A DNA stretch of 64,000 bases from Paraburkholderia sp. UYCP14C (GTDB lineage Bacteria; Pseudomonadota; Gammaproteobacteria; Burkholderiales; Burkholderiaceae): assembly GCF_004197395.1 (NCBI RefSeq), contig NZ_SELS01000044.1, positions 1 through 64,000 of the forward strand, in the 5' to 3' direction. The translations under genes and the position numbers were made by a program. Below, piece by piece: positions 1 through 9,934 of this stretch. The notes under the pieces are model-generated. The model made no database searches and was not told the DNA's origin. It saw nothing but the letters and a program-made list of their open reading frames with translations. The first letter of the stretch is position 1. Each line of letters starts with the position of its first letter.

Positions 1-128
1 AGCGACTGGGGGCGAGAATCATGCCGGGCCCGGCTGGCCAAATCCCCAATTATCGGGGAGTGAAGATAGTAACGGGGCGGGCTGACACGAACGCGCGGCC
101 GCGGAGATGCAGGAAGAAAGCGCAAAGA

Positions 129-163
129 ATAAAAAGCCCCGCCGTCTTGCGAGGGCGGGGCTT
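129..163 (-). terminator. Intrinsic terminator of rpoH
   Basis: A 10-bp perfect stem (134-143 with 154-163, arm AAGCCCCGCC) is followed on the minus strand by a T-rich run. It lies 100 bases past the rpoH stop. The 128 bases before it, at the window edge, show no gene I can support. Confidence 0.85.
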
Positions 164-262
164 GAGCGCGCTGGTCGCCAAATGACGCGCGACCGACTAA
201 CGTGTGTCGTTCTTACCTATGTCATGCGCGGGACGCAGGTAAGCGCGCATGGCTTCGACGCT

Positions 263-1201
<939 letters not shown>

Positions 1202-1262
1202 GTATGAAACTCCTTTGGAATCAGACAATAGCGTACTCAGTAAACGACTCCAGCGATGGATG

Positions 1263-1289
1263 TTAGCACTCTGATCTGCCGAGTGCTAA
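1263..1289 (-). promoter_or_regulatory. CIRCE operator (HrcA binding site) upstream of rpoH
   Basis: The sequence is TTAGCACTC, nine bases, then GAGTGCTAA: an exact match to the CIRCE consensus with the canonical 9-base spacer. It lies 61 bases upstream of the rpoH GTG, where a promoter-proximal repressor site is expected. HrcA is known to bind CIRCE at groE and dnaK operons. Its action here is inferred from the site. Confidence 0.92.
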
Positions 1290-1849
1290 TACTTAGAGGT
1301 CGCAGGGGTATCGAAGTTCCCAAAAATCCTATTGATTTTCTGCTTTTGATAGCCATCATACGCTCTATTTTGTCCGTCTGTTTGACCTATACAAGTTGCG
1401 GTCTTATTCCGTACGACTCTCGCAATTCGCTTATATATGCATATTTTGAAGTAGATAATTTCGAAAATTTTGACTGTCTTCGTTTAATGTGCGTCGCCGG
1501 ATTTGCGCCTAAAGTAAAGGAAGCAGTCGCTTAATAACCCTAAGGTGAGGGGCCAAATCAACTGCCGCATTTTCGTTTTTGCGTGGACTTTCTCTAAATG
1601 CCAGCCTCACCCTCGAGTTCGGGTGTCAGGTGCGGCCTCCGCGCCCGAACCGGACTTCGTGGCAAACCTGCGACTTGCATTCCCTCCTGATCCGCGAGGC
1701 GCACCTTGCGTCACCGTCTACCGCCTTCAGCATGTTTCCAATCGCGGTATCAAAGAGCCGAATCCTGGTATAAATTTCAGCCAGCTATAGGTGCAATATC
1801 ACGTCTGACCGTGGCCGCCTGCGGCTCGCGGTGTTCGAGGGGCTCTGCA
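1290..1849. other. AT-rich intergenic region between rpoH and the NTF2-like gene
   Basis: This 560-base stretch between divergent genes is much richer in A+T than its surroundings, especially around 1380-1500. It should hold the rpoH promoter(s) on the minus strand and that of the plus-strand gene. Several TATA-like hexamers occur (for example TATATAAG read on the minus strand near 1433) but none has a convincing -35 partner. The short open frames here have no recognisable product and I reject them. Confidence 0.5.
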
Positions 1850-2233
1850 ATGGCGGCAAAGATGATCGAAGCGATTCGCGGACTCGAGCGAGAGCGTTTT
1901 CGCGCGATGGTCGACGGCGATGGGCAGTCGCTCGACACGCTGCTCGCGGACAACGTGAGCTACGTCCATACGAATGGCAAGCGCGAAACGAAGCGGCAGT
2001 TCATCGACGGGATCGTTGCGGGGCGCCGCCGTTATCGGCAGATCGAGGTGCAGTCGCAGGACGTGTTGCCGGCCGGGCGCGAAACCTACGTGGTCACGGG
2101 CCGCGCGCTGATCGAGATGGAGGCGAACAACGGCGCGCTGCTGTTTCCGATTGCCTATACCGCGATTCACACGCACGAAGACGGGCAATGGCGGCTGATC
2201 GCATGGCAGGCAACGCGCTGCGCGCTGGAGTGA
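1850..2233 (+). CDS. NTF2-like (SnoaL/DUF4440-type) small protein
   Basis: A 127-residue protein with an NTF2-like alpha+beta cone pattern: an N-terminal helix (EAIRGLERERFRAMVDGD), the 'LDTLLADNVSYVHTNGK' strand-turn typical of DUF4440, then alternating strands ending in 'GQWRLIAWQATR'. Such folds serve as small enzymes (isomerases, dehydratases) or ligand-binding proteins, so the substrate cannot be told. The ATG at 1850 is preferred over upstream in-frame ATGs because GAGGGG lies just upstream and similarity to the fold begins there. It stands alone, pointing towards the end of the truncated leuA gene. Confidence 0.85.
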   Translation: MAAKMIEAIRGLERERFRAMVDGDGQSLDTLLADNVSYVHTNGKRETKRQFIDGIVAGRRRYRQIEVQSQDVLPAGRETYVVTGRALIEMEANNGALLFPIAYTAIHTHEDGQWRLIAWQATRCALE

Positions 2234-2334
2234 GATTCCGAAGACGTGGGCGCGCCTCGTGAGCGGGCCCGCGGCGACGGCGCAATGCGAGGTGTGTGCA
2301 CCCCGCTGCCGCAGGCTCGACGCTTAGTTCAGAT

Positions 2335-3444
2335 TCACGCGGTCAAGCATTCGTCAGCTTTGTCGTGCCTGCTTGCGCCGTGCTTCCCCGCCTCGGCATT
2401 CGCGTCGCGCGCCTCGTGCGTGCCGCGCATCGCGGCCTCTCCCGCATACGGATGGCGCGTCGCCACCGGAAGCCGCGTGCAGCGTTCGGCCACGCGCCTG
2501 ATCTTCGCGAGATCCGAGAAATCCAGAGCGCTGTCGATACCCATCGCGTCGAGATTCATCGCGAGCGTGACGAGATCGACGTTGCCGGTGCGCTCGCCGT
2601 TGCCGAACAGACAGCCTTCGATACGATCCGCGCCCGCCAGCAGCGCGAGCTGCGCCGCGGCCACGGCGGTGCCGCGATCGTTGTGCGGATGCACCGACAG
2701 CACGATGCTGTCGCGATACCCGAGATTGCGGTGCATCCATTCGATCTGGTCGGCAAACACGTTCGGCGTGGCCGCTTCGACGCTCGCCGGCAGGTTGACG
2801 ATCATCTTGCGATCGCGTGTCGGCCGCCACGTTTGCGCGACCGCGTCGCATACCTCGCGCGCGACCGCGTCGCATACCTCGCGCGCGACCGGCAGCTCGG
2901 TCGTGTTGAAGGTCTCGGGCGAGTACTGGAAGGTCCAGTGCGTACCCGGCCGCGCCTGAGCGTGTTCCTTGATGAGACGCGTGCCTTCGACGGCGAGCGC
3001 CTTGATCTCGTCCTTCGACTGCTGGAACACGATGCGCCGGAACGACGGGCAGATCGCGTTGTACAGATGCACGATCGCGCGCGGCGCGCCGTCGAGCGCA
3101 TCGAACGTGCGTGCGATCAGCTCCGCGCGCGACGGCACGAAGACTTCGATCGTGACGTCGTCGGGAATGCGCCGCTCGTCGATCAGCTTGCGCACGAAGT
3201 CGAAGTCGGTCTGCGACGCCGACGGAAAGCCGACTTCGATTTCCTTGAAACCGATCGCGACCAGCATCTCGAAGTAGTCGAGCTTCTGTGCGGCGCTCAT
3301 CGGTTCGATCAGCGCCTGGTTGCCGTCGCGCAGGTCGGTGCTCATCCAGACGGGCGCGGCGTCGATCGTGCGACCCGGCCATTTGCGGCCGTTCAGCCGC
3401 ACGGCGGGAAAGGGACGGTACTTTTCAGCGGGATTGCGCAACAT
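2335..3444 (-). CDS. leuA: 2-isopropylmalate synthase paralogue, C-terminally truncated (possible pseudogene)
   Basis: LeuA condenses acetyl-CoA with 2-ketoisovalerate, the first step of leucine synthesis. The 369-residue frame starts [13 protein letters not shown] and contains the catalytic TIM barrel: [15 protein letters not shown] near the start, the metal-site motif [11 protein letters not shown], and NGERTGN. Similarity stops at about 'RHPYAGE'; the last 33 residues look unrelated. Family members run to about 550-575 residues, so the rest of the linker region and the whole leucine-sensing regulatory domain are missing, and the missing part is not found in another frame. A perfect 24-bp in-frame duplication repeats AREVCDAV inside the barrel. 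Catalysis is doubtful; I suspect decay of a second leuA copy. Confidence 0.75.
   Translation of the reverse strand: MLRNPAEKYRPFPAVRLNGRKWPGRTIDAAPVWMSTDLRDGNQALIEPMSAAQKLDYFEMLVAIGFKEIEVGFPSASQTDFDFVRKLIDERRIPDDVTIEVFVPSRAELIARTFDALDGAPRAIVHLYNAICPSFRRIVFQQSKDEIKALAVEGTRLIKEHAQARPGTHWTFQYSPETFNTTELPVAREVCDAVAREVCDAVAQTWRPTRDRKMIVNLPASVEAATPNVFADQIEWMHRNLGYRDSIVLSVHPHNDRGTAVAAAQLALLAGADRIEGCLFGNGERTGNVDLVTLAMNLDAMGIDSALDFSDLAKIRRVAERCTRLPVATRHPYAGEAAMRGTHEARDANAEAGKHGASRHDKADECLTA
2837..2884. repeat. Perfect 24-bp tandem duplication inside leuA
   Basis: Two identical 24-base units lie head to tail and add eight residues (AREVCDAV twice) to the barrel. The duplication keeps the frame. Confidence 0.9.
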
Positions 3445-3895
3445 GGTGAGGTGCCTCATTCGTGGTGTCGTCGGCGGAGGGTGGGGACGTCGAGCGGTTG
3501 GCCGACTGCCACGCATGCACGGTGTGCGTGCCGATGCCGGGCGGCAACGAGTGGGCGCGCAGCCTGCGGCGTCATGACGCCGCGGGCGAATGAACAGACG
3601 AACGCGGATGCGGCCCAGGCAACGTGCATTTGATCCTCTCGCATCGTCCGCGCGGTAAACGGACGAATGCAAACGACGACGGGTTGTGGAGTACTACGAC
3701 GGGGGTGAAGCGAAACTGCGGGAAGGACCGCCGACGGCAACCGGAGCTGCCAGCGCGCGGCGCTACGCGTGACTTACGCCAGGCGTAGCGATAGGGGCCG
3801 CGCTAGGCGGCCGGAGATAATTCGGAGGGTGTTCGGAAGGGAACGCATGAGGCCAACTGTATGACGGTGCGCGCTGGCCTGTCAACCCGCGGCCG
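3445..3895. other. Intergenic region upstream of truncated leuA
   Basis: These 451 bases lie between the leuA start and the end of ybiB, both on the minus strand. I see no believable gene. Two structures stand out: a GC-rich hairpin around 3563-3590 centred on GCGTCATGACGC with no T run, and an 8-bp inverted repeat (CGCTACGC at 3761-3768, GCGTAGCG at 3783-3790, 14-base loop). I found no leucine-rich leader peptide. Confidence 0.4.
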
Positions 3896-4867
3896 TCAGG
3901 CCGCCGTCTTCGCGATATCGACGATCAGCTCGACCTGCCGCTCGATCGCGCCCGGCACCGGCGCTTCGCCGCGCAGCACCGCGTCGATCCAGGCGGCCGT
4001 GGTCGCCGCGTCGCGTGCTTCGGGCAGCTCGACTTCGGGCGCATCGGGCGACGAGCGCTCGTGCGGCAGCCGCGTCTCGCAGATACCGTCATGCAGCCAG
4101 TCGACCTGCACCTGGCGGCGCGTATCGGCGACCGCCTCGCCTTCGGTGCCGCGCGCGAGCAGCGCACCGCCGACGGCCGCGTCGGGATGCGTGATGAACA
4201 GCTGCGTGAGACTGTCGCGATACGGCGGATGCGTGTAGTTCACGAGCCGCAAGCCTGCGGGCGCGAACGGCTGCAACAGCTTCACGAGCGTATGCGTCGA
4301 ATTGCGCACGCCCATGCGCCGGCGCAGCGTGAGCAGGCGCGCGAGCTTGGGCGCGAGCACGTCGATCGACGCGAACGCGACGCGACGCTCCGCCAGACCC
4401 GCTTCGATCTGCGCGTGTGACTGCGCGTGGGCGATGCGCAGATGCGCGAAGATTTCCGCGCTGGTCACGCGCCCCGGATCCTCGGTGACGCCGTGCACGA
4501 GCACCGGCACACCTTCGCGCGCGAGCAGCAGCGCGAGCAGCGGCACGAGGTTCGGCTGCTTGCGCGCGCCGTTGTACGACGGAATCGACACCGGCCGGAA
4601 CCCGCCGTGTGGCAGCCGCACCGGCTCGAACGACGTATGCGCGGCGGCCAGCATCGCGGCGAGTTCGTCGGCGGTTTCGCCTTTCACGCGATACGCGAGC
4701 AGCACCGCGCCGAGCTCGAGATCGGCGACGCGGCCGTCGAGCATCGCGGTGTAGAGCGCGCGGGTGTCGTCGGCGGTCAGCGCGCGGGCGCCGTTCGGGC
4801 CGCGGCCGATTTCCTTGATGAAGCGGGCGCAGGGGAAGGGGGAAGTGGTATCGGTGGAGTCGTTCAT
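3896..4867 (-). CDS. ybiB: YbiB/TrpD2-family DNA-binding protein
   Basis: A 323-residue member of the anthranilate phosphoribosyltransferase-like (class 3) family: a small helical N-domain ([19 protein letters not shown], about 24-42), then a larger alpha/beta domain with '[21 protein letters not shown]' and '[15 protein letters not shown]'. E. coli YbiB binds nucleic acid and lacks TrpD activity, and the same is inferred here. The ATG at 4867 fits the family N-terminus; upstream frame extensions do not look coding. There is no strong Shine-Dalgarno. It is divergent from the FAA hydrolase gene. Confidence 0.9.
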   Translation of the reverse strand: MNDSTDTTSPFPCARFIKEIGRGPNGARALTADDTRALYTAMLDGRVADLELGAVLLAYRVKGETADELAAMLAAAHTSFEPVRLPHGGFRPVSIPSYNGARKQPNLVPLLALLLAREGVPVLVHGVTEDPGRVTSAEIFAHLRIAHAQSHAQIEAGLAERRVAFASIDVLAPKLARLLTLRRRMGVRNSTHTLVKLLQPFAPAGLRLVNYTHPPYRDSLTQLFITHPDAAVGGALLARGTEGEAVADTRRQVQVDWLHDGICETRLPHERSSPDAPEVELPEARDAATTAAWIDAVLRGEAPVPGAIERQVELIVDIAKTAA

Positions 4868-5088
4868 CGTGCGCAAGAGGCGGGTGGCGTGCCGCGCGTG
4901 GCGGTTTGCTACGCCATTCGGGGAGCTGTTCGGTGTCAGTATCGCATCTATGGCGAGCGCGCGAACAGCTACGAAGCGGCACCCGGCGACTGTCGACTGC
5001 CCGGCTGCCACGCACCCGCGCCGTGCCGCGCGTTACACTCGATGTTTCTCGCCGCCTCGGCGGCGCCCATCGAATAACGGAGAACGGG

Positions 5089-5787
5089 ATGAGTTACGTA
5101 TTTGCACCCGCACCGCAGGTCGCGGTGCCGGTCGTGGGGTCGAGCGAGCAGTTCGCGGTGCGGCGCATCTACTGCGTGGGGCGCAACTACGAGGCGCACG
5201 CGCGCGAAATGGGCCACGACCCGGACCGCGAGCCGCCGTTCTTCTTCACGAAGCCGGCCGATGCGGTCGTCTACGTCGCGCCGGGCACGACCGGCGAATT
5301 CCCGTATCCATCGCAGACGAAGAACGTCCATTTCGAAATGGAGATGGTCGCGGCGATCGGCGAGGGCGGCAAAGACATCCCCGTCGAGCGCGCGCTCGAC
5401 CACGTCTACGGCTACGCGCTCGGTCTCGACATGACGCGCCGCGATCTGCAAGGCGAAGCGAAGAAGATGGGGCGTCCGTGGGATACCGCCAAGGGCTTCG
5501 ATCACTCGGCGCCGCTCGGCCCGATCCATCCGGCCGCGACGGTCGGTCACATCGACAAGGGCGCGGTCTGGCTGTCGGTGAACGGCGAGGACAAACAGCG
5601 CGCGGATGTGTCGCAGCTGATCTGGTCGGTGGCCGAGACGATCGCGTATCTGTCGACGCTGTTCGAACTGCGGCCCGGCGACCTGATTTTTACCGGTACG
5701 CCGGAAGGCGTCGGCGCTATCGTGAAGGGCGACCTGATGAAGGGCGGCGTGGACGGACTCGGCGAGTTCAGCGTGCGCGTCGTCTGA
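5089..5787 (+). CDS. Fumarylacetoacetate hydrolase family protein (likely fumarylpyruvate hydrolase)
   Basis: A 232-residue single-domain FAH-fold hydrolase that would cleave a C-C bond in an acylpyruvate. '[13 protein letters not shown]' near residue 30 and the metal ligands in '[14 protein letters not shown]' (about E83, E85) and '[10 protein letters not shown]' (D) are present, as is '[12 protein letters not shown]'. The short form and the adjacent zeta-class GST isomerase point to fumarylpyruvate hydrolase of gentisate breakdown (NagK-like) rather than the about 420-residue tyrosine-pathway enzyme; I cannot exclude other acylpyruvates. AACGGAGAACGGG precedes the ATG. The downstream isomerase is 34 bases away, so the two are probably one operon. 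Confidence 0.9.
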   Translation: MSYVFAPAPQVAVPVVGSSEQFAVRRIYCVGRNYEAHAREMGHDPDREPPFFFTKPADAVVYVAPGTTGEFPYPSQTKNVHFEMEMVAAIGEGGKDIPVERALDHVYGYALGLDMTRRDLQGEAKKMGRPWDTAKGFDHSAPLGPIHPAATVGHIDKGAVWLSVNGEDKQRADVSQLIWSVAETIAYLSTLFELRPGDLIFTGTPEGVGAIVKGDLMKGGVDGLGEFSVRVV

Positions 5788-5821
5788 GACGGCTTGCGGG
5801 CAGGTGGAGGAGGCAGACAAC

Positions 5822-6466
5822 ATGAAGCTCTACAGCTATTTCCGTAGCTCGGCGTCGTATCGCGTGCGCATCGCGCTGAACGTGAAGAACCTGACGTACG
5901 ACTACGTGCCGGTGCACCTCGTGCGCGAAGGCGGCGAGCAGCTGAAGCCCGAGTATCGCAAGATCAACGCGGACGGTATCGTGCCGACGCTCGCCGACGG
6001 CAATCATCTGCTGCCGCAGTCGCTCGCGATCATCGAGTATCTCGAGGAGACGCATCCCGAGCCGCCGCTGCTGCCGAAGGCGCCGCTCGATCGCGCTTAT
6101 GTGCGCTCGGTGGCGCTGCAGGTCGCGTGCGAGATTCATCCGCTGAACAATCTGCGCGTGCTGCGTTATCTGAAGCACTCGCTGCGCGTCGACGACGACG
6201 CGAAGGACGCGTGGTACCGGCACTGGATCGACGCGGGCTTCGCGACGCTGGAGATGCATCTCGCCGGCGAAGCGCGCACCGGCAAGCTGTGTTTCGGCGA
6301 CACACCGACGCTCGCCGACGCGTGCCTGATTCCGCAGGTGTTCAACGCTCAGCGCTTCAAGGTCGACACCGCAAAGTTTCCGACGATCCAACGCATCTAC
6401 GATCACGCGATGCAACTCGACGCGTTCGCACGCGCGGCACCGGGCGCGCAGCCGGATGCGGAGTGA
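5822..6466 (+). CDS. maiA: Maleylacetoacetate/maleylpyruvate isomerase (zeta-class GST)
   Basis: A glutathione-dependent cis-trans isomerase of 214 residues. The N-terminal thioredoxin-fold half carries the zeta signature SSASYRVRIAL (about 8-18, family consensus SSCSWRVRIAL), here with Ala and Tyr at two positions. 'LPQSLAIIEYLEE' supplies the usual glutathione-site residues and the C-terminal half is all helical with the MaiA pattern 'LADACLIPQVFNAQRF'. GGAGGAGG precedes the ATG. Its partner hydrolase lies directly upstream, suggesting isomerisation then hydrolysis in gentisate or homogentisate catabolism. A bidirectional terminator follows. Confidence 0.93.
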   Translation: MKLYSYFRSSASYRVRIALNVKNLTYDYVPVHLVREGGEQLKPEYRKINADGIVPTLADGNHLLPQSLAIIEYLEETHPEPPLLPKAPLDRAYVRSVALQVACEIHPLNNLRVLRYLKHSLRVDDDAKDAWYRHWIDAGFATLEMHLAGEARTGKLCFGDTPTLADACLIPQVFNAQRFKVDTAKFPTIQRIYDHAMQLDAFARAAPGAQPDAE

Positions 6467-6505
6467 GCGCGGCTTCGCGTGACACGTCGACGGCGGCTTG
6501 AAACG

Positions 6506-6538
6506 AAAAAAGGGCACTCCGTGGCGTGCCCTTTTCCT
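6506..6538. terminator. Bidirectional terminator between maiA and ftsY
   Basis: A 10-bp perfect stem (AAAAGGGCAC at 6508-6517 with 6526-6535) has T runs on both strands and separates convergent maiA and ftsY. Confidence 0.9.
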
Positions 6539-6579
6539 TTGGTTCGCCGCGAGTGCCGAGCGCCGCGGCAATGAATCGA

Positions 6580-7737
6580 TCAGCCGCCCAACAGCGCGTC
6601 CGAAAACTCCTCCGCGCTGAACGGCTGCAGATCCTCGACCTTTTCGCCGACGCCGATGAAATACACCGGAATCGGCCGCTGCCGCGCGATCGCCGCGAGG
6701 ATGCCGCCCTTCGCGGTGCCGTCGAGCTTGGTGACGATCAGGCCGGTGAGGCCGAGCGCGTCGTCGAATGCCTTGACCTGCGTGAGCGCGTTCTGGCCGG
6801 TGTTCGCGTCGATCACGAGCAGCACTTCGTGCGGCGCGCCGTCCTGCGCCTTGCCGATCACGCGCTTCACCTTGCGGAGTTCTTCCATCAGATGCAGCTG
6901 GGTGGGCAGACGGCCGGCCGTGTCGGCCATCATCACGTCGATTTTGCGCGCACGCGCGGCGCCGACCGCGTCGAAGATCACCGCCGCCGGATCGCCGCTT
7001 TCCTGCGCGACCACGGTCACATTGTTGCGCTGGCCCCAGATGGCGAGCTGCTCGCGCGCGGCGGCGCGGAATGTGTCGCCGGCGGCGAGCAGCACCGACT
7101 GGTGGAAGCTCTGCAGATGCTTCGCGAGCTTGCCGATGCTCGTGGTTTTGCCTGCACCGTTGACGCCGGCGATCATCATGACGAGCGGCTGCGCGCGGCC
7201 GAGCATCAGCGATTTTTCGAGCGGCTTCAGCAACTCGACGAGCAGCGTGCGCAACGCGGTCTTGACCTGCTGCGGGTCGGTCAGGCGTTCGCTACGCACC
7301 TTCTCGCGCAGCGCCTCGAGCAGGAATTCGGTCGCCTCGACGCCGGCGTCCGACATCAGCAGCGCGGCTTCGAGTTCCTCGTACAGGTCCTCGTCGATCT
7401 TCGCGCCGACGAAAATGCCGGTCAGGTTCGAACTGGTTTTCGCGAGGCCGCTCTTCAGGCGCGTGAGCCACGAGCGCTTCGCGCCGGCGTCCTGCACGGG
7501 CGGCGGAACGATCTCGACGGTATCGAGCACGGCGTCTCGCGGCTCGGGCTGGGGCTCGATGATGGTCGTGGCCACAGGGGGAACGGTGGGCGCAACCGGC
7601 TCGACAGGTGCAACCGGCTCGACACGCGCGGCTTTGGCCTCAGCCTCGGGTGCCGCGCCGTCTTGCGCCGCCAGCGATTCGTCTGCGGCGGTATCGGACT
7701 CTTTCGAACCCTTGAATCGTTTGAAAAAGCTGAACAT
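6580..7737 (-). CDS. ftsY: Signal recognition particle receptor FtsY
   Basis: A membrane-associated SRP GTPase receptor that delivers ribosome-nascent chain complexes to the Sec translocon. In the 385 residues, an N-terminal variable A domain (about 1-90, MFSFFKRFKGSKES then Ala/Pro/Val-rich low complexity) precedes the helical N domain and the GTPase G domain. Seen are [15 protein letters not shown] (P loop), DTAGRLPTQ (G3), TKLDGTAKGG (G4) and the closing 'GVGEKVEDLQPF'. The A domain is shorter and less acidic than that of E. coli. It is divergent from rsmD. Confidence 0.97.
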   Translation of the reverse strand: MFSFFKRFKGSKESDTAADESLAAQDGAAPEAEAKAARVEPVAPVEPVAPTVPPVATTIIEPQPEPRDAVLDTVEIVPPPVQDAGAKRSWLTRLKSGLAKTSSNLTGIFVGAKIDEDLYEELEAALLMSDAGVEATEFLLEALREKVRSERLTDPQQVKTALRTLLVELLKPLEKSLMLGRAQPLVMMIAGVNGAGKTTSIGKLAKHLQSFHQSVLLAAGDTFRAAAREQLAIWGQRNNVTVVAQESGDPAAVIFDAVGAARARKIDVMMADTAGRLPTQLHLMEELRKVKRVIGKAQDGAPHEVLLVIDANTGQNALTQVKAFDDALGLTGLIVTKLDGTAKGGILAAIARQRPIPVYFIGVGEKVEDLQPFSAEEFSDALLGG

Positions 7738-7987
7738 GATCTGACGTCTTGGAGAGCGCGCCGATGCGCGCAGCCGGCACGGGACCGGCGAAGCGGTGGG
7801 CAGCGCCGGGATGCGAGAAAGCGGGGCGCTGGCAGCCGCACATTTTATCAGGCGTGCCGCGGTGCGTCGTATCGGCCGCTCGGCCAGGCTGGACGCGCGC
7901 CGCCCCTGTGGTAACGTGGGCGCTCCGGCCCGCGCGCATCGGCGCCGCGGGCGTGTTCATCACTCAGCTGAAACCGCACGATACTGC

Positions 7988-8602
7988 ATGCCTCGTTTAG
8001 CCCCTTCACGCGCCGCTGGCGCTTCGTCCAAGAGCGGCAAGCCGCATGCCATTCGCATCATCGGCGGCGACTGGAAACGCACGCCGCTGCCCGTGCTCGA
8101 TCTGGACGGCTTGCGCCCAACGCCCGACCGCGTCCGCGAAACGTTGTTCAACTGGCTCGGCCAGCGTCTGGACGGCCAGCACTGCCTCGATCTGTTCGCC
8201 GGCAGCGGCGCGCTCGGCTTCGAGGCCGCGTCGCGCGGCGCGGCTCGCGTGCTGATGGTGGAGCGCCATGCGCGCGCCGCCGGGCAGTTGCGCGCGAACC
8301 AACAACGGCTCGATGCACGCATGATCGAAATCGCCGAGGCGGACGGTCTGCGTCTCGCGGCGAGTCTCGCGCCAGGTTCGTTCGACGTCGTGTTCCTCGA
8401 TCCGCCGTTCAATGCCGACCTGCTCGGCAAGGCGCTCGCTGTGGCCGTGCCGCTGCTGCGCGCCGGCGGCTATCTCTATGTCGAAGCCGGTGAAGCGCTC
8501 GAACCGGCCGCTCACGAGCCGCTCGCGGGCTGGGAGGTCGTGCGGCAGGGCAAGGCGGGTGCTGTGCACTTTCATTTGCTGCAGCGCGAAAATAAGGAAT
8601 AA
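7988..8602 (+). CDS. rsmD: 16S rRNA (guanine966-N2)-methyltransferase RsmD
   Basis: Methylates G966 of 16S rRNA on the 30S subunit. The 204-residue protein has 'IRIIGGDWKRTPLPV' at the N-terminus, 'LRPTPDRVRETLFNWL', the SAM-binding motif LDLFAGSGALGFEA and the catalytic motif DPPF. The ATG at 7988 gives a slightly long basic start (MPRLAPSRAAG). It is followed about 100 bases later by coaD, the usual rsmD-coaD pair. Confidence 0.95.
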   Translation: MPRLAPSRAAGASSKSGKPHAIRIIGGDWKRTPLPVLDLDGLRPTPDRVRETLFNWLGQRLDGQHCLDLFAGSGALGFEAASRGAARVLMVERHARAAGQLRANQQRLDARMIEIAEADGLRLAASLAPGSFDVVFLDPPFNADLLGKALAVAVPLLRAGGYLYVEAGEALEPAAHEPLAGWEVVRQGKAGAVHFHLLQRENKE

Positions 8603-8702
8603 TGCGCGTTCCAAAAAAGGGCCGGGCGGTTTATCTTGATCCGCGCCGGTGCCAAATGCGTCGCTTGGACGTGCCGTTTTGTCTGAAGAGAGGAGAAGTC
8701 TC

Positions 8703-9212
8703 ATGGTAGTCGCCGTGTACCCGGGCACGTTCGACCCGCTGACGCGCGGTCACGAAGACCTCGTTCGGCGCGCGTCGAGCATTTTCGACACGCTGGTGGT
8801 GGGTGTGGCCGACAGCCGTGCCAAGCAGCCGTTTTTTACTCTCCAGGAGCGCCTCGCGATTGCGCATGAGGTGCTCGGCCACTACCCGAACGTCCAGGTG
8901 ATGAGCTTCAAGGGGCTGCTCAAGGACTTCGTGCGAACCAACAACGCGCGGGTGATCGTCAGGGGGCTACGCGCGGTGTCGGACTTCGAGTATGAGTTCC
9001 AGATGGCGGGCATGAACCGCTATCTGCTGCCCGACGTCGAGACGATGTTCATGACGCCGTCCGATCAGTATCAGTTCATCTCGGGCACGATCGTGCGCGA
9101 GATCGCGCAATTGGGCGGCGACGTCAGCAAGTTCGTGTTCCCGTCGGTCGAAAAATGGCTGAAGGAGAAAGTCGCGTCGCTGGATCCGCAAGGCGGCGCT
9201 CAGGCGACGTGA
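8703..9212 (+). CDS. coaD: Phosphopantetheine adenylyltransferase
   Basis: Transfers AMP to 4'-phosphopantetheine, the fourth step of CoA synthesis. The 169-residue nucleotidyltransferase has the class motif TFDPLTRGH near residue 10, '[20 protein letters not shown]' for substrate binding and the second ATP motif [21 protein letters not shown] precedes the ATG. In relatives the ferredoxin gene normally follows closely, as I recall; here a 3-kb accessory block separates them. Confidence 0.97.
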   Translation: MVVAVYPGTFDPLTRGHEDLVRRASSIFDTLVVGVADSRAKQPFFTLQERLAIAHEVLGHYPNVQVMSFKGLLKDFVRTNNARVIVRGLRAVSDFEYEFQMAGMNRYLLPDVETMFMTPSDQYQFISGTIVREIAQLGGDVSKFVFPSVEKWLKEKVASLDPQGGAQAT

Positions 9213-9229
9213 GCCTGAGTCGCACAAGC

Positions 9230-9257
9230 GGCCGGTTTTGATGGATCAAGGCCGGTC
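9230..9257 (+). terminator. Possible hairpin terminator after coaD
   Basis: GGCCGGTTTTGAT and ATCAAGGCCGGTC can pair over most of their length (two G-U pairs), 17 bases past the coaD stop. There is no T tract, so termination is uncertain. Confidence 0.4.
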
Positions 9258-9371
9258 GTCGGCGGCATCGGGCGCGAACAGCGTGGCTTCAATGAGCGGC
9301 GACGAGTGCGTCAGTTGGCTGTTCTAAGTAATGTCGGCGCGACCTGCTGGCGGCGAACGTCGAACCCGTCG

Positions 9372-9596
9372 TTACGCACGGGCATCGGTGTATTCGATGG
9401 TTTGTGCAAGTCGTGACGCGGGAATTCGGGCGATCTCCGTCTTGCCGAACCAGATCACGAACAGGCCGGGATCCGCGGCGCTTCGTTGCACTTTCACCTT
9501 CTTGCCCGCCTTGTGTGTGCGGCCAACGTCGAGTCCGATGTACTTGCTCTCGACGGCGACAAGCAATTTTGCGGGACGCGATAGCTCGTCGGTCAC
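9372..9596 (-). CDS. Small hypothetical protein (74 aa)
   Basis: Unrecognised product of 74 residues beginning at GTG, with GAAGG about 10 bases upstream. The sequence is soluble and mixed charged, with strand-like stretches (KLLVAVESKYIGLDVG, GLFVIWFGKTEIARI), and looks like a compact beta domain. No signal peptide or membrane segment. It lies in the accessory block after coaD, pointing towards it. A longer frame on the same strand overlaps it but is Arg-rich and looks spurious. Confidence 0.5.
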   Translation of the reverse strand: MTDELSRPAKLLVAVESKYIGLDVGRTHKAGKKVKVQRSAADPGLFVIWFGKTEIARIPASRLAQTIEYTDARA

Positions 9597-9934
9597 GGCG
9601 TTTCACCTTCTGCGTCAATCATGCGGTCGAAATCCCCGAACTTGCGATCTGCGAATCCGGACGAGATGCGAAACAGGCTGAACCTGCTGAACGTTATATT
9701 TTTTGTATCGATTCTGTCAAGGTGTTGGCCATGGGCAATCGATATACCTTTGTTCAACTCGCCGAGTATGGACTGACGAAGTGCACCGATCTGTACGGGA
9801 CGGTGGATCTCAACAGGGCGACTGATGCCGCGATATGTGGAATTGCCAGGGCGGAGTAGCCGGGCGGGCTTTGCAATAGGAATGAGGCGTTTTTTCTAGA
9901 CGGAGAGTGCCGGCTCAACCGACTCTGAACAATG
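9597..9934. other. Intergenic region in the accessory block
   Basis: 338 bases with lower GC than the core genes. A 42-codon frame (ATG at 9731, MGNRYTFVQLAEYGL) has a weak AAGGTG upstream and unremarkable codon use; I do not call it. Nothing else is recognised. Confidence 0.35.

Noticed and set aside
2296-3633. 445-codon plus-strand frame opposite leuA
   Set aside because: It mirrors the leuA codons on the opposite strand, has no recognisable domain and no ribosome site.
3445-3720. Leucine-rich leader peptide or attenuator before leuA
   Set aside because: I looked for a short ORF with a Leu run and paired terminator hairpins; only a GC hairpin without T tract exists.
9731-9859. 42-codon ORF MGNRYTFVQLAEYGL
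   Set aside because: Weak ribosome site, no family resemblance and composition not distinct from noncoding sequence.
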